NCBI RefSeq assembly: GCF_001999945.1
Contig: NZ_CP019650.1
Coordinates: 2,480,001-2,544,000, forward strand
Length of the DNA stretch: 64,000 bases
Reading direction: 5' to 3'
From: Microbulbifer agarilyticus
GTDB lineage: Bacteria > Pseudomonadota > Gammaproteobacteria > Pseudomonadales > Cellvibrionaceae
This document shows positions 35,269-44,373 of this stretch, one piece after another. Under the pieces are notes generated by a model. That model did not search any database. It was not told the origin of the DNA and saw nothing but the letters and a program-made list of their open reading frames with translations. Positions within the stretch are counted from its first letter, which is position 1. Each line of letters begins with the position of its first letter. Position numbers and translations under genes: made by a program.

Positions 35269-36024
35269 ATGCACAACACTCTTTCCAACACACTCGCCAA
35301 CACCCGACGCAATTCGATAAAACTGTTATCCGCTGGCCTCATCGCGGGAATCGCCATTTTTGCCAGCGGTTGCGGCAGCGATTCCGGCAACCGCCCCACC
35401 GGTACTCTGGTTTCCATTTCAGCGCAGGGGGAAGCCAGCCGGGTTCCAGATATCGCCTCAATTTCTGCCGGTGTGGTCACCGAGGCTGACGACAGCAAAG
35501 CGGCCATGCAGGCCAATGCAAAACAAATGGAACAGGTGATGCAGGCGATCAAAGATGCGGGCATCGACAACAAGGATGTGCAAACCAGCGGCATCAGCCT
35601 GATGCCCCGCTACGATTACCAGCCCAACCGCGAACGCAAAATCGTCGCCTATCAGGCGCGCAACAGTGTCAGCATCACTGTGCGTGAGCTGGATGACCTG
35701 AGTGGAGTGATCGATGCGCTAACTGCGGAGGGAGCAAATCAGATCCACGGCCCGAGCTTCTCCATTGATGACCCGGAGCCACTGCGAGCAGAAGCGCGAG
35801 AGAAAGCCTTAAAAATGGCACAGACTCGTGCAGAAGCCTATGCGGAATCTCTGGGGACCAAGGTGCGTCGGATTGTCAGTATTGCGGAAGGCAGCCACGG
35901 CGGCATGCCGCGACCGATGATGCGCGCCGAGGCAGCAATGGCGGATAGTGCCAGCACTCCCGTGGCCCCGGGCGAGACTTCGGTTTCTGTGCACCTCGAA
36001 TTGGTATTTGAGCTGGCCAAGTAA
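35269..36024 (+). CDS. SIMPL-domain (DUF541/YggE-like) lipoprotein
   Basis: Periplasmic protein of 251 residues with the SIMPL domain (TLVSISAQGEASRVPDIASISAGV, then GISLMPRYDY, VAYQARNSVSITVRELDDL and EAREKALKMAQTRAEAYAESLG). Function is unsettled; E. coli YggE is linked to oxidative stress. The signal peptide ends in FASGC, a lipobox at residue 35, giving a lipid anchor. The length and the closing ETSVSVHLELVFELA are typical. It is followed by a long palindromic element. Monocistronic. Confidence 0.87.
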   Translation: MHNTLSNTLANTRRNSIKLLSAGLIAGIAIFASGCGSDSGNRPTGTLVSISAQGEASRVPDIASISAGVVTEADDSKAAMQANAKQMEQVMQAIKDAGIDNKDVQTSGISLMPRYDYQPNRERKIVAYQARNSVSITVRELDDLSGVIDALTAEGANQIHGPSFSIDDPEPLRAEAREKALKMAQTRAEAYAESLGTKVRRIVSIAEGSHGGMPRPMMRAEAAMADSASTPVAPGETSVSVHLELVFELAK

Positions 36025-36043
36025 ATTTCCAACGTCCAGTGGC

Positions 36044-36157
36044 GGTGGTGCTACCGGGAATCGCTTTGCAAGACACGCCGTGAACCCATCCCTGGGGGCT
36101 CTGCACCGCCATCCCTGGCGGTGAAGGTCTTGCAAAGCGATTCCCGGCATCACCACC
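36044..36157. repeat. Long interrupted palindrome (intergenic repeat element)
   Basis: Arms 36044-36074 and 36127-36157 match as inverted repeats at 28 of 31 positions (core GGGAATCGCTTTGCAAGAC). The 52-base interior holds a second stem, CACCGCC (36104-36110) pairing with GGCGGTG (36117-36123), and ATCCCTGG occurs twice inside. It fills most of the gap between the SIMPL gene (+) and the amidohydrolase gene (-). Size and architecture suit a non-autonomous ERIC/REP-like or MITE element, or a two-way terminator. No other copy was recognised in this window. Confidence 0.75.
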
Positions 36158-36198
36158 TTCGCCCCAACCCGTGAGCGAGAGATCAGGACAACCGGGCG

Positions 36199-37521
36199 TT
36201 ACTCAGGCTGCTTGTAGACCTCGCCACCTTTCATCACAAACTGCACCCGCTCCAGCGTGGTAATGTCTTCCAGCGGGTTACCGACGACCGCAATCATGTC
36301 CGCCCACTTACCAGGCGCAATGCTGCCCAGCTCATCTTCGGCCTGCAGCAACTGCGCTGCGTTCCAGGTCGCAGAGCGGATCGCGTCCGCCGGGCTCATG
36401 CCGCCCTCCACCATCAGGGCAAACTCTTTCGCGTTATCGCCGTGACGGCTCACCCCGGTGTCGGTACCGTAGGCAATCTTCACACCCTTCTTGTGTGCGC
36501 GACTAAACGTATCTTGAATCAGAGGACCAATTTTTGCCGCCTTGGTGCGCACCATTTCCGGGAAGAAGCCTTCGATCGCAGCCTTCTGGGTTACCCAGTC
36601 ACCGGCTAGCAATGTCGGCACATACCAGGTGCCGTTTTTCACCATGAGTTTCATGGTTTCGTCGTCCATGTAGGTACCGTGCTCGATGGAGTCCACCCCG
36701 GCGCGAATGGCGCGCTCCATGCCCTCCTTGCCGTGGGCGTGTACCGCCACGGTAAACCCGTAGTCTTTAGCGGTTTGCACCACAGCTTCCAGCTCATCCT
36801 GCATAAATTGCGGGTTCTGGCCACTCTTGGCCACGCTCAATACACCGCCCGTGGCGGTAATCTTGATCAGGTCGGCGCCGTCTTTGTAGCGCTGGCGCAC
36901 AGCTTCGCGGGCGCTGGCAACACCATTCACTACGCCCTCGGCAGGCCCCGGACTGCCCATCAGGCGATGGTTGTGACCATTGGTTGGGTCGGCGTGCCCA
37001 CCGGTAGTGGCAATGGACTTGCCGGCGGTGTAAACCCGCGGGCCAATGATGTCGCCGCGATTGATGGCGTTGCGCAGGCTCACTGTGACGTTACCGCTAT
37101 CTCCGAGATCCCGCACGGTGGTAAAGCCGGCCTTCAGGGTGCGCTCCGCGGTGTTTACCGAGCGCAGCGTGTAGTCTGCCGGGTTCCAGGTAAAGGCTTC
37201 GGTGTAGGTGCGGGGGCCGAATTCGTAGGAAAGATGGGTATGCATATCCATCAAGCCGGGCAACACCGAGTAGGCACTCAGGTCGATCACCCGCTCCCCT
37301 TCGCGCTGATGAAAACCGCGTTCGACGGACTCTACTTTGCCACCATCAATATGAATGGTGCGTTTTTCCATTAGGCGGCCCGTTTCACTGTCGAACAACC
37401 AGCCCGCATGTACGGCGATTTTTTCCGCCTGAACAAAGGTCGAAAGGGTGAGCAGGGTCAAACCAAGCAAACCGCCAAGTAGACGCTTTGCCGAGAGAGT
37501 TATGTGCTTCAGAGTGATCAT
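36199..37521 (-). CDS. Exported metal-dependent amidohydrolase (Xaa-Arg/Lys or Xaa-Pro dipeptidase-like)
   Basis: Amidohydrolase-superfamily enzyme of 440 residues with a signal peptide ([19 protein letters not shown]), so periplasmic or secreted. Metal-site order: [10 protein letters not shown] (HxH), the carbamylatable Lys of [19 protein letters not shown] and EHGTYM (two His), and [10 protein letters not shown] (catalytic Asp). This arrangement is shared with prolidase-like enzymes and with carboxypeptidase-like amidohydrolases that cleave Xaa-Arg/Lys dipeptides. A role in peptide scavenging is likely; substrate cannot be fixed. ATG 37521 has GGGG six bases upstream. Confidence 0.82.
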   Translation of the reverse strand: MITLKHITLSAKRLLGGLLGLTLLTLSTFVQAEKIAVHAGWLFDSETGRLMEKRTIHIDGGKVESVERGFHQREGERVIDLSAYSVLPGLMDMHTHLSYEFGPRTYTEAFTWNPADYTLRSVNTAERTLKAGFTTVRDLGDSGNVTVSLRNAINRGDIIGPRVYTAGKSIATTGGHADPTNGHNHRLMGSPGPAEGVVNGVASAREAVRQRYKDGADLIKITATGGVLSVAKSGQNPQFMQDELEAVVQTAKDYGFTVAVHAHGKEGMERAIRAGVDSIEHGTYMDDETMKLMVKNGTWYVPTLLAGDWVTQKAAIEGFFPEMVRTKAAKIGPLIQDTFSRAHKKGVKIAYGTDTGVSRHGDNAKEFALMVEGGMSPADAIRSATWNAAQLLQAEDELGSIAPGKWADMIAVVGNPLEDITTLERVQFVMKGGEVYKQPE

Positions 37522-37628
37522 GTTAGCCCCGGAAACTTCGGGGTCGATGCTGCCATGCCCCGGATTTATTGGTTTTTAATGGGGTAGTTACCTACCCAAT
37601 CCTGCAATTTAACGTATTTTGACGCCAT

Positions 37629-37663
37629 AAAAAAAGCCCGGCGTGGCAAACACCGGGCTTTTT
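37629..37663 (-). terminator. Intrinsic terminator after the M16 peptidase gene
   Basis: AGCCCGG (37635-37641) pairs with CCGGGCT (37653-37659), with A-run on the left and T-run on the right. On the minus strand it ends the M16 gene whose stop is at 37708; the symmetric tails would also work on the plus strand. Confidence 0.87.
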
Positions 37664-37707
37664 GCGAGCGAAGCACGCTGGGGACCAGCCGGCGCGCCGG
37701 CCACCAG

Positions 37708-40554
37708 TCATTGCTCTGTCGGCAGTACCTGCACCGGCCCCAGGTCCAGCGCTTCGATATCTTGCTTGATCTTGTCGAGGTCGCCGACGATTACCCAGGT
37801 AAATTGATCTGGCGCCAGATTGTCCTTGGCCGCCTGCACCACCTGCTCCTTGCTCAAGGAGCTGACACGCTGCGGGTAGTCCGCGATGTATTCTGGCGGC
37901 AAGCCTTTCTCGATCTGCCAGGCAATACTGGAAAGCAGCTGCCCCTTGGTCTGAAAACGCGCACTCTGCTTCAGGACCTCATCATCTTTGTAGTCACTCA
38001 GCTCATTGTCTTCAATTGGGCGATCATTCAGATACGCGTTGTATTCCTTCAAAATCTCTTGCATTGCCGCGGCGGTTTTATCTGTCTGCACCGGCGCAAT
38101 GACGATATACGGCCGCTGCCCTTCTGCGTCCATGGATACCGCCCGCGCACCGTAGGACCAGTTTTTGTCTTCGCGCAGGTTCATATTGATCCGCGAGGTA
38201 AATTTACCGGCAACCGCGGACGCCATTGCATCGAACGCTTCCGCCCCATCTGGCTGCCAGGGCGGCATCAGCAGGCCTGCCATCACATAGCTTTGCTCCG
38301 CACCCGGGCGATCCAGAAGGAAAATGCGGGCGCCCTCCGGGCGCTCGACCTTCGCAATGTTGAGGTCTGGTAGCGGCTCTTTTGGTGCGCGCCACTTGCC
38401 CAGCGTGTCGTTGAGCAGCTTTTCGATTTCGTCCCTGTTCACGTCACCCACCACGGTCAGCTGCGCATTATCGGGACGCAGCCAGGTATCGTGATAATTC
38501 ACCAAATCATCGCGGGTAATGGAAGAGACGGCTTCCGGGGTGCCAGAGCCCGTAAGTGGCGCACTGTAGGGGTGGTTTTCACCATAGAGAAGTGGCGGCA
38601 ACTTGCGCATGGCGAGCCCTTGGGGCTGCGCCTCTTCCTGACGAATGGAATCGAGCCAGTTGGATTTGACCCGGGTTAAGTCTTCCTCTGGAAACTGGGG
38701 CGCAGTGATGACATCGCGGAACAATTCCAGAGACGGCTTGAGCTGCGACTTCAGAGCACTGAAACTGATGGAGTTGTAATCCAGCCCACTACCGGTACCG
38801 ATGCTCGCCCCCAGCTCTTCCTGGCGGGCACTGAAACCGAGGCTATCGTAATCCCCGGCCCCCTCACTCAACATACGCGCCACCACAGATGCAAGGCCCG
38901 GCTTGTCACCGTCTGCGGAAGCACCGCCGCGGTACTGCAGTTTCATAAATACCGCCGGCGTATCGTGGCGCTCCGCCAGTACAACCTTAAGCCCATTTTT
39001 CAGGGTAAATTCTTGCTGCTTGGGCAGTTCCAGTTCGACATTTTTGTCAATTGCCGGCAGTTGTGAGCGATCGACATCGTGTTCCGACGCCTGGTATTTA
39101 TCCTCCGGGAAAATAACCAGTGTGAAGTGCTCTGGCTTAAGCCACTTCTGTGCAGCGTCCTGCACGTCGCTCACCGACACTTTGGCATAATCATCCAATC
39201 CATCGATAAGTGCGACGGGGTCGCCGTAATAAAATTCTGAACGTGCCAGGATATCGGTTTTGCCTCCGAAGCCACCGATTTTTTCCAGCCCTTTGACGAC
39301 CGAGGCAAACTGGCTCTGTTTAATGCGACGTAACTCATCCGCACTGACACCATTGTCGGCAAACTGCTGCAGTTCCTCGTTCAGCAGTTTCTCAACCTTC
39401 TCAACCGATTGGCCCGGTTTCACGTCGACGGTAATAATGAGCTGCCCGGCAAGCTGGCGTCCGTAGTAATAGGCACTCACACTGGTGGCTACCTGCTCAT
39501 CCCGCACCAAGCGGCGGTACAGTAATGAGTTCTTGCGATTGGCCAGCAATGAGGTCATCAGGTCGAGCGCATCTTCGTCGGTACTGCCAATTGCCGGCAC
39601 ATTCCAGACCTTGTAAATCCGGGTCTGTGGCACCCGGTCGGTCATTTCTTTGCGCTTATTGACCTGTGTGGGAAGCTCCCAGTGTTTTATTTCGGGCGGC
39701 ACCGAAGTACTGGCAATATTGCCAAAGTACTTGCGCGCCATATCCATGGCTTGCGGGACGGTGATATCACCGGCAATCACCAGAATGGCATTGGCTGGCT
39801 GGTAGTACTCCGAGAACCACTGTTTCACATCTTCTAGGCTGGCATTGTCCAGATCCTCCATGGAACCAATGGTGCTCCACGAATAGGGGTGATCGGACGG
39901 AAACGTGCTGGCAGCGATGACGTCGAACGCTTTCCCGTAGGGTACGTTCTCCCCCTGGCGTTTCTCGTTCTTGACCACGCCCCGCTGCTCGTCGAGCTTT
40001 TCCTGGCTAATCGCACCTTTGAAGTGCCCCATGCGATCGGACTCCATCCACATCGCCATATCCAGAGCGCCGGTGGGAACCGTTTCAAAGTAGTTGGTGC
40101 GATCGTTATTTGTGGTGCCATTCATATCCGTGGCACCGGAGCGCTGGAAGGGCTCGAAGTATTCGCCCGGATAGTTTTCTGAGCCGTTGAACATCAAATG
40201 CTCAAACAAATGCGCAAAGCCGGTTTTACCCGGGCTTTCGTCTTTTGACCCAACCTTGTACCAGATATTGAGGGCCACCACCGGCGCCTTGTGATCCTCG
40301 TGCACAATCACGGTCAGACCGTTATCCAGGACTTCTTTGTGGAAAGACAGATCAATGTCGGGGGCCTCCACATAGGCTTCGTTGCCGGTTGCAGCCGCTT
40401 TACTACTGGCGGCCGCTTTTTTATCGACCTGAAACGCCTTGTGCACATTCTCCTCGCCATCTTCCCCGGACCTTTGCCTGTCGCAACCGGCCACACCCAG
40501 AAGGAATACAGTGGTGAGTAGCGGCAAAATCACACGGGAAAATCGCATATCCAT
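37708..40554 (-). CDS. M16 family zinc peptidase lipoprotein (pitrilysin type)
   Basis: Envelope metallopeptidase of 948 residues, probably clearing peptides or processing exported proteins. The signal peptide ends in LLGVAGC, a lipobox at Cys24, followed by a charged linker. The N-terminal M16 half has the inverted zinc motif HLFEH (His115, Glu118, His119) and a downstream EQRGVVKNEKR segment holding the third ligand Glu. The second half (EFTLKNGLKVVLAERHDTPAVFMKLQYRG) repeats the fold without HxxEH, so it is the usual non-catalytic partner. ATG 40554 has AGGA nine bases upstream. Monocistronic, with a terminator downstream. Confidence 0.92.
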   Translation of the reverse strand: MDMRFSRVILPLLTTVFLLGVAGCDRQRSGEDGEENVHKAFQVDKKAAASSKAAATGNEAYVEAPDIDLSFHKEVLDNGLTVIVHEDHKAPVVALNIWYKVGSKDESPGKTGFAHLFEHLMFNGSENYPGEYFEPFQRSGATDMNGTTNNDRTNYFETVPTGALDMAMWMESDRMGHFKGAISQEKLDEQRGVVKNEKRQGENVPYGKAFDVIAASTFPSDHPYSWSTIGSMEDLDNASLEDVKQWFSEYYQPANAILVIAGDITVPQAMDMARKYFGNIASTSVPPEIKHWELPTQVNKRKEMTDRVPQTRIYKVWNVPAIGSTDEDALDLMTSLLANRKNSLLYRRLVRDEQVATSVSAYYYGRQLAGQLIITVDVKPGQSVEKVEKLLNEELQQFADNGVSADELRRIKQSQFASVVKGLEKIGGFGGKTDILARSEFYYGDPVALIDGLDDYAKVSVSDVQDAAQKWLKPEHFTLVIFPEDKYQASEHDVDRSQLPAIDKNVELELPKQQEFTLKNGLKVVLAERHDTPAVFMKLQYRGGASADGDKPGLASVVARMLSEGAGDYDSLGFSARQEELGASIGTGSGLDYNSISFSALKSQLKPSLELFRDVITAPQFPEEDLTRVKSNWLDSIRQEEAQPQGLAMRKLPPLLYGENHPYSAPLTGSGTPEAVSSITRDDLVNYHDTWLRPDNAQLTVVGDVNRDEIEKLLNDTLGKWRAPKEPLPDLNIAKVERPEGARIFLLDRPGAEQSYVMAGLLMPPWQPDGAEAFDAMASAVAGKFTSRINMNLREDKNWSYGARAVSMDAEGQRPYIVIAPVQTDKTAAAMQEILKEYNAYLNDRPIEDNELSDYKDDEVLKQSARFQTKGQLLSSIAWQIEKGLPPEYIADYPQRVSSLSKEQVVQAAKDNLAPDQFTWVIVGDLDKIKQDIEALDLGPVQVLPTEQ

Positions 40555-40713
40555 TGTCAATTATCCTGGTTCTGTCACTTGCCTGTTCACGCGATGAACG
40601 GACACAGATTTTTGTGAAAAGGTGTAAAGGGCGGGAGAGAGGGTAGAGATTCGCAATACTCATCACACAGCGTGCATGACAGCCGCAAGGCCCGCGCGAG
40701 TATTAGTGTAGGC

Positions 40714-40738
40714 AAAAAAGCGGGCGCCGTAGCGCCCG
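40714..40738 (-). terminator. Intrinsic terminator of the leucine-dehydrogenase-type gene
   Basis: Minus strand CGGGCGC (40738-40732) pairs with GCGCCCG (40727-40721), then CTTTTTT. It lies about 80 bases after the stop at 40815. Confidence 0.87.
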
Positions 40739-40814
40739 AAGAATACCTCACAGAGAGACGATAGGTTCGCCAGAGGAATGAGGGTGTACCGGACGCATGC
40801 GCCCGGAAAGAGAA

Positions 40815-41903
40815 TTACGCAGCAGCGGAGTCTGAATTGTTCAACGCGTCTTCGTGACCGAAGCGCTCCTCGGCAACACGGTCTGCAATGTGCGCAGTGG
40901 TTTCACCAGACTCTTCGGCACGCTCAAAAACTTCGTGCATGGTGGTGGCAATGGTTTCGATATGCGATTTCACCTGGCCAGCGTCATACTCGCCCTTCGC
41001 CTGTCCCACTTGCTGGTAATACACATCGATGATGCCACCGGCATTAATCACGTAATCCGGGGTGTAGAGAATGCCGCGCTCTTTCAACACCTGTGCATGG
41101 CGCTCTTCCGCCAGCTGGTTGTTGGCCGCGCCGGCAATGGCGCCAACCTTGAGCCGCTCAATCGTCTTGTCATTCAGAATTGCACCCAGGGCACAGGGCG
41201 CAAACATGTCCACATCCAGATCGAAAATCTCATCCGCGCCGACCGCAGTCGCGCCAAGCTCATTCACCGCGCGATCAATGTTCTCCTGGAAGATATCGGT
41301 CACGAACAGCTCGGCACCAGCCTCTTTCAACAGCTTGGCCAGGCGGAAGCCCACATTGCCCACGCCCTGAATAGATACCTTCATGCCATTCAGGTCTTCG
41401 CGACCCCAGCGGTGCTGTGCTGCAGCCTTCAGACCGACAAACACACCGTATGCGGTAGAGGGAGATGGATCGCCACCGTGTTCCTGGCCGGCAATCACTC
41501 CGGAAACAAATTCGCTGCGCTCACCAATGATCTTCATATCGGCGACGCTGGTACCACTGTCTTCCGCGGTAATGTAGCGGCCACCGAGGGTGTTCAGAAA
41601 ATCGCCCATTGCGTGCAGTAGCTCCGGAGTCTTCTGCTTGCGCGGGTCGCCAATAATCACGGACTTGCCACCGCCGAGCTTGAGCCCGGACATGGCAGAT
41701 TTGTATGTCATACCGCGGGAAAGGCGCAGAACATCGTTCAGGGCTTCTGCATCGTCCGCATAGGGCCACATGCGGCAACCGCCCAGAGCTGGGCCAAGGT
41801 TGGTGTTATGTACCGCAATAATTGCCTTCAGGCCGCTTTTGGCGTCGTGGTAGAAAGCAACTTCTTCGTGGTTATCGTAGGCAGGGTGGGAAAAAACACT
41901 CAT
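40815..41903 (-). CDS. Leu/Phe/Val dehydrogenase (Glu/Leu/Phe/Val family)
   Basis: NAD-dependent oxidative deaminase of branched-chain or aromatic amino acids, feeding 2-oxoacids and ammonia to catabolism. The 362-residue product has [14 protein letters not shown] near 37, the catalytic Lys segment [19 protein letters not shown] (two Lys, near 65-81), [15 protein letters not shown], and the nucleotide-binding [18 protein letters not shown] in the C-terminal Rossmann domain, with CALGAILND. Length and N-terminal [22 protein letters not shown] fit leucine dehydrogenase better than glutamate dehydrogenase. A GGAGAGG site precedes the ATG. Its 2-oxoacid products would suit the fused oxidoreductase at 6981-10577. 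Confidence 0.9.
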   Translation of the reverse strand: MSVFSHPAYDNHEEVAFYHDAKSGLKAIIAVHNTNLGPALGGCRMWPYADDAEALNDVLRLSRGMTYKSAMSGLKLGGGKSVIIGDPRKQKTPELLHAMGDFLNTLGGRYITAEDSGTSVADMKIIGERSEFVSGVIAGQEHGGDPSPSTAYGVFVGLKAAAQHRWGREDLNGMKVSIQGVGNVGFRLAKLLKEAGAELFVTDIFQENIDRAVNELGATAVGADEIFDLDVDMFAPCALGAILNDKTIERLKVGAIAGAANNQLAEERHAQVLKERGILYTPDYVINAGGIIDVYYQQVGQAKGEYDAGQVKSHIETIATTMHEVFERAEESGETTAHIADRVAEERFGHEDALNNSDSAAA

Positions 41904-42264
41904 TTTCTTGCCTCTCCGGAGGTCGGATGTTCCACGGCGCCAGACACGGCCGATTTTGTCAGCTCAGTCCGCAACCGCGATTTATTGTAAGTCCCTTAGG
42001 ATATATCCAGCAGGTGCAGATTTTCATTGCAATCTTTGCCAATCAAGACCATTCAGTATCACGACCATCACCAAATGCATCGTTTTTTAGGATAGATCAT
42101 TCTCCAGAAACTCAAAGCCGCTGATGGTCATAAATCCATCTACTTTCATGAGCAAATTAGACGTTGTTCGCCGTAGCGCAACTGGCCTGTAAAGCCTCGT
42201 CTGGTAGAATCCGCGCCCTACACTCCTTGCAGTCGATTTACCGAGATTTAACAGAGACCTGGTT
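41904..42264. other. 361-base divergent intergenic region
   Basis: Separates the minus-strand dehydrogenase from rnb. Apart from a likely rnb promoter near 42202-42210 I see no ORF or named motif. Confidence 0.5.
42202..42210 (+). promoter_or_regulatory. Candidate extended -10 promoter for rnb
   Basis: TGGTAGAAT at 42202-42210 fits an extended -10 (TGn plus TAGAAT), about 55 bases before the rnb ATG. No convincing -35 was seen. Confidence 0.4.
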
Positions 42265-44214
42265 ATGCTCAACGCCGATGCCCTCAAACAGCTGTCCCAG
42301 CTGAAGTCCGATATCCGCTCCACCAAAGAATTTGCCGAAGGACGCGTACGCGGCGCCAACGGTAAATTTGGCTTTGTGGTACTGGATGACGGGCGCGAGG
42401 CTTTCCTGCCCCCAGCCGAAATGGATCGAGTTTTCCCGGGCGACCGCGTTAAGGTGAGCCTGACCGAAGAAGATAAGGGCAAACTGTCCGCGGAGCTGGA
42501 TAGCCTGATCTCCACCGAACTGAAGTACCTGGTGGGCCAGTATGTACAACGTGGTCAGGGTCACTTTATCCAGCCCAGCGAGCACGGCTTTTCGCGCTGG
42601 ATCTTTTTGCCGCCCAAAGCCCGCGGCAAGGCGCAACCGGGGGAGTTCATCGCCTGTAGCATTTCCCGCCACCCGTTCAAAGACGGTAAGTCCCAGGCAA
42701 AAGTAGAAAGCGTAATCGGCAAGCCCGATATGGCCGGAATCGAGCACGCCTTTGTGGTCGCGCAACACCGCCTGCCCAACACGTTTAGCAAAGGTGCCCT
42801 CGAGCAGGCAGAAGCCATTCCCGCGCAGCTGGAGAGCATCTGCACAGACCGCAAGGATCTTTCGGAGCTTGGTTTTGTCACCATCGATTCTGAAAGCACC
42901 CGCGATATGGACGATGCCATCGCGATTACGAAAACCGACGCAGGCTGGACTCTGCACATCGCCGTAGCCGACCCTTCCAGTCTGATCGAAGCCGGCAGCC
43001 CGCTGGACAAAGACGCGCTTGCGCGGGCCAACAGTGTGTATCTCGCCGGCGAAACCCTGCCAATGTTGCCTGCAGGTTTGTGCGAGAACAGTTTCTCCCT
43101 GCTGGAAGGCCAGCTGCGCCCTGCTCTGGTGATGCATATTGTGGTATCCGAAGACGGCGCGCTGAACGGTTTCGAATACGAGTTTGCCGCGATCCGCTCC
43201 CAGCACAAGCTGAGCTATAGCCAGGTTGCCCAGTACATCGATGGCGATGCCGCTGCAGTGCCAGAAACCCAGCATCAGGCCCTTAGTGAACTGAACGCCC
43301 TCAGTAAAGCGCGTGCACAGTACCGCTCTGGCCACTCTCTGGTAATGGAAGACCGCCCGGACTACGACCTGATTCTGAATGAAAAGCGCAAGATCGAGCG
43401 CATCGAAAAGCAGGAGCGTACTTCTGCCCAACGCATGGTTGAAGAAGCCATGCTGGCCGCGAATATTTCGGCGGGCGGCAAGCTCGCCGAACTCGGTGCC
43501 GGCTGTTTCTCCATCCATCTGGGCTTCCGCGACGAACGCATGACCGAGATCCGCGCCCTGCTGAAAGACGTGATGCCGGAGTACGCAGAGCAGGACCTGC
43601 ACCAGCTCGACGTCTACCTCAAGTTGGTAAAAACCCTTGAAGCCGATGAGGATGCAGAGAAGAAGAATACGCTGGCGGTGCTCAAACGCATGCTGCGCCC
43701 AGGCGAACTGTCCGGCAATGCCGCCGCCCACCTCGGCCTGGGCATTGCCCACTACGCCACCGTGACCTCGCCGATCCGCAAGTTCAACGACCTGCACAAC
43801 CACCGGGTACTGCGTGCCGCTGCTGATCAGCAAACCCTACCAACCCTGGCCGACGAACACGGTGAAGCCCTGCAGCAAAGTGTCACCACTGGCCGCCAGG
43901 CAGACCGCGCCCTGCAACAGTGGCTGTACTGCCAGTATCTGGAAAACAAAATCGACCAGACCTTTACTGGCAAAATCACCCTGGTCAACGGTGCGGGTAT
44001 CGGCGTACGCCTGGACGACAACGGCATCAATGGATTTGTGCGCTTTAACAGCAAAAAGAATCCATTCGATTTCGACGGCAAGCGCCTGCGCATTACCCGC
44101 GGAGAAGAGCAGTTCCAGCTGGATCAAGAAGTGCGCGTAAAAGTAAGCGCCGTAGATACTGATAAGCGACGCATTGCGTTTGAACTGGTTACGGAAACCG
44201 CGGCTAGCGAGTAA
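42265..44214 (+). CDS. rnb: Exoribonuclease II
   Basis: Processive 3'-5' exoribonuclease that degrades single-stranded RNA to small oligonucleotides. The 649-residue protein has an N-terminal cold-shock-like RNA-binding region (EGRVRGANGKFGFVVLDDG near 25-43), the RNB catalytic domain with the metal-binding motif DSESTRDMDDAIAI (Asp208-Ile221), the downstream RMVEEAMLAAN and HYATVTSPIRKFNDLHNHR segments of the active site, and a C-terminal S1 domain (GKITLVNGAGIGVRLDDNGINGF). It is shorter than RNase R and lacks the Lys-rich tail, so RNase II is favoured. A 531-codon open frame on the opposite strand is a shadow. Monocistronic. Confidence 0.92.
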   Translation: MLNADALKQLSQLKSDIRSTKEFAEGRVRGANGKFGFVVLDDGREAFLPPAEMDRVFPGDRVKVSLTEEDKGKLSAELDSLISTELKYLVGQYVQRGQGHFIQPSEHGFSRWIFLPPKARGKAQPGEFIACSISRHPFKDGKSQAKVESVIGKPDMAGIEHAFVVAQHRLPNTFSKGALEQAEAIPAQLESICTDRKDLSELGFVTIDSESTRDMDDAIAITKTDAGWTLHIAVADPSSLIEAGSPLDKDALARANSVYLAGETLPMLPAGLCENSFSLLEGQLRPALVMHIVVSEDGALNGFEYEFAAIRSQHKLSYSQVAQYIDGDAAAVPETQHQALSELNALSKARAQYRSGHSLVMEDRPDYDLILNEKRKIERIEKQERTSAQRMVEEAMLAANISAGGKLAELGAGCFSIHLGFRDERMTEIRALLKDVMPEYAEQDLHQLDVYLKLVKTLEADEDAEKKNTLAVLKRMLRPGELSGNAAAHLGLGIAHYATVTSPIRKFNDLHNHRVLRAAADQQTLPTLADEHGEALQQSVTTGRQADRALQQWLYCQYLENKIDQTFTGKITLVNGAGIGVRLDDNGINGFVRFNSKKNPFDFDGKRLRITRGEEQFQLDQEVRVKVSAVDTDKRRIAFELVTETAASE

Positions 44215-44373
44215 TTCCGAACCCGGCGTTTACGCGCAGGGTTGCAATACAAAAAAGACTAAACCTCCAACCGCGGGCCACAAGCTCGCGGGTGCTTTCG
44301 GCCCCACCCACCGGCCGTATCCTCTGGCCGCTTGTTCGCTTTGTATCAGTCGGCCTCACCACCAGGAAAACAC

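Noticed and set aside
42238-43833. 531-codon open frame antisense to rnb
   Set aside because: It lies wholly within the clear RNase II gene, has no family motifs, and mirrors the codon bias of the sense strand.
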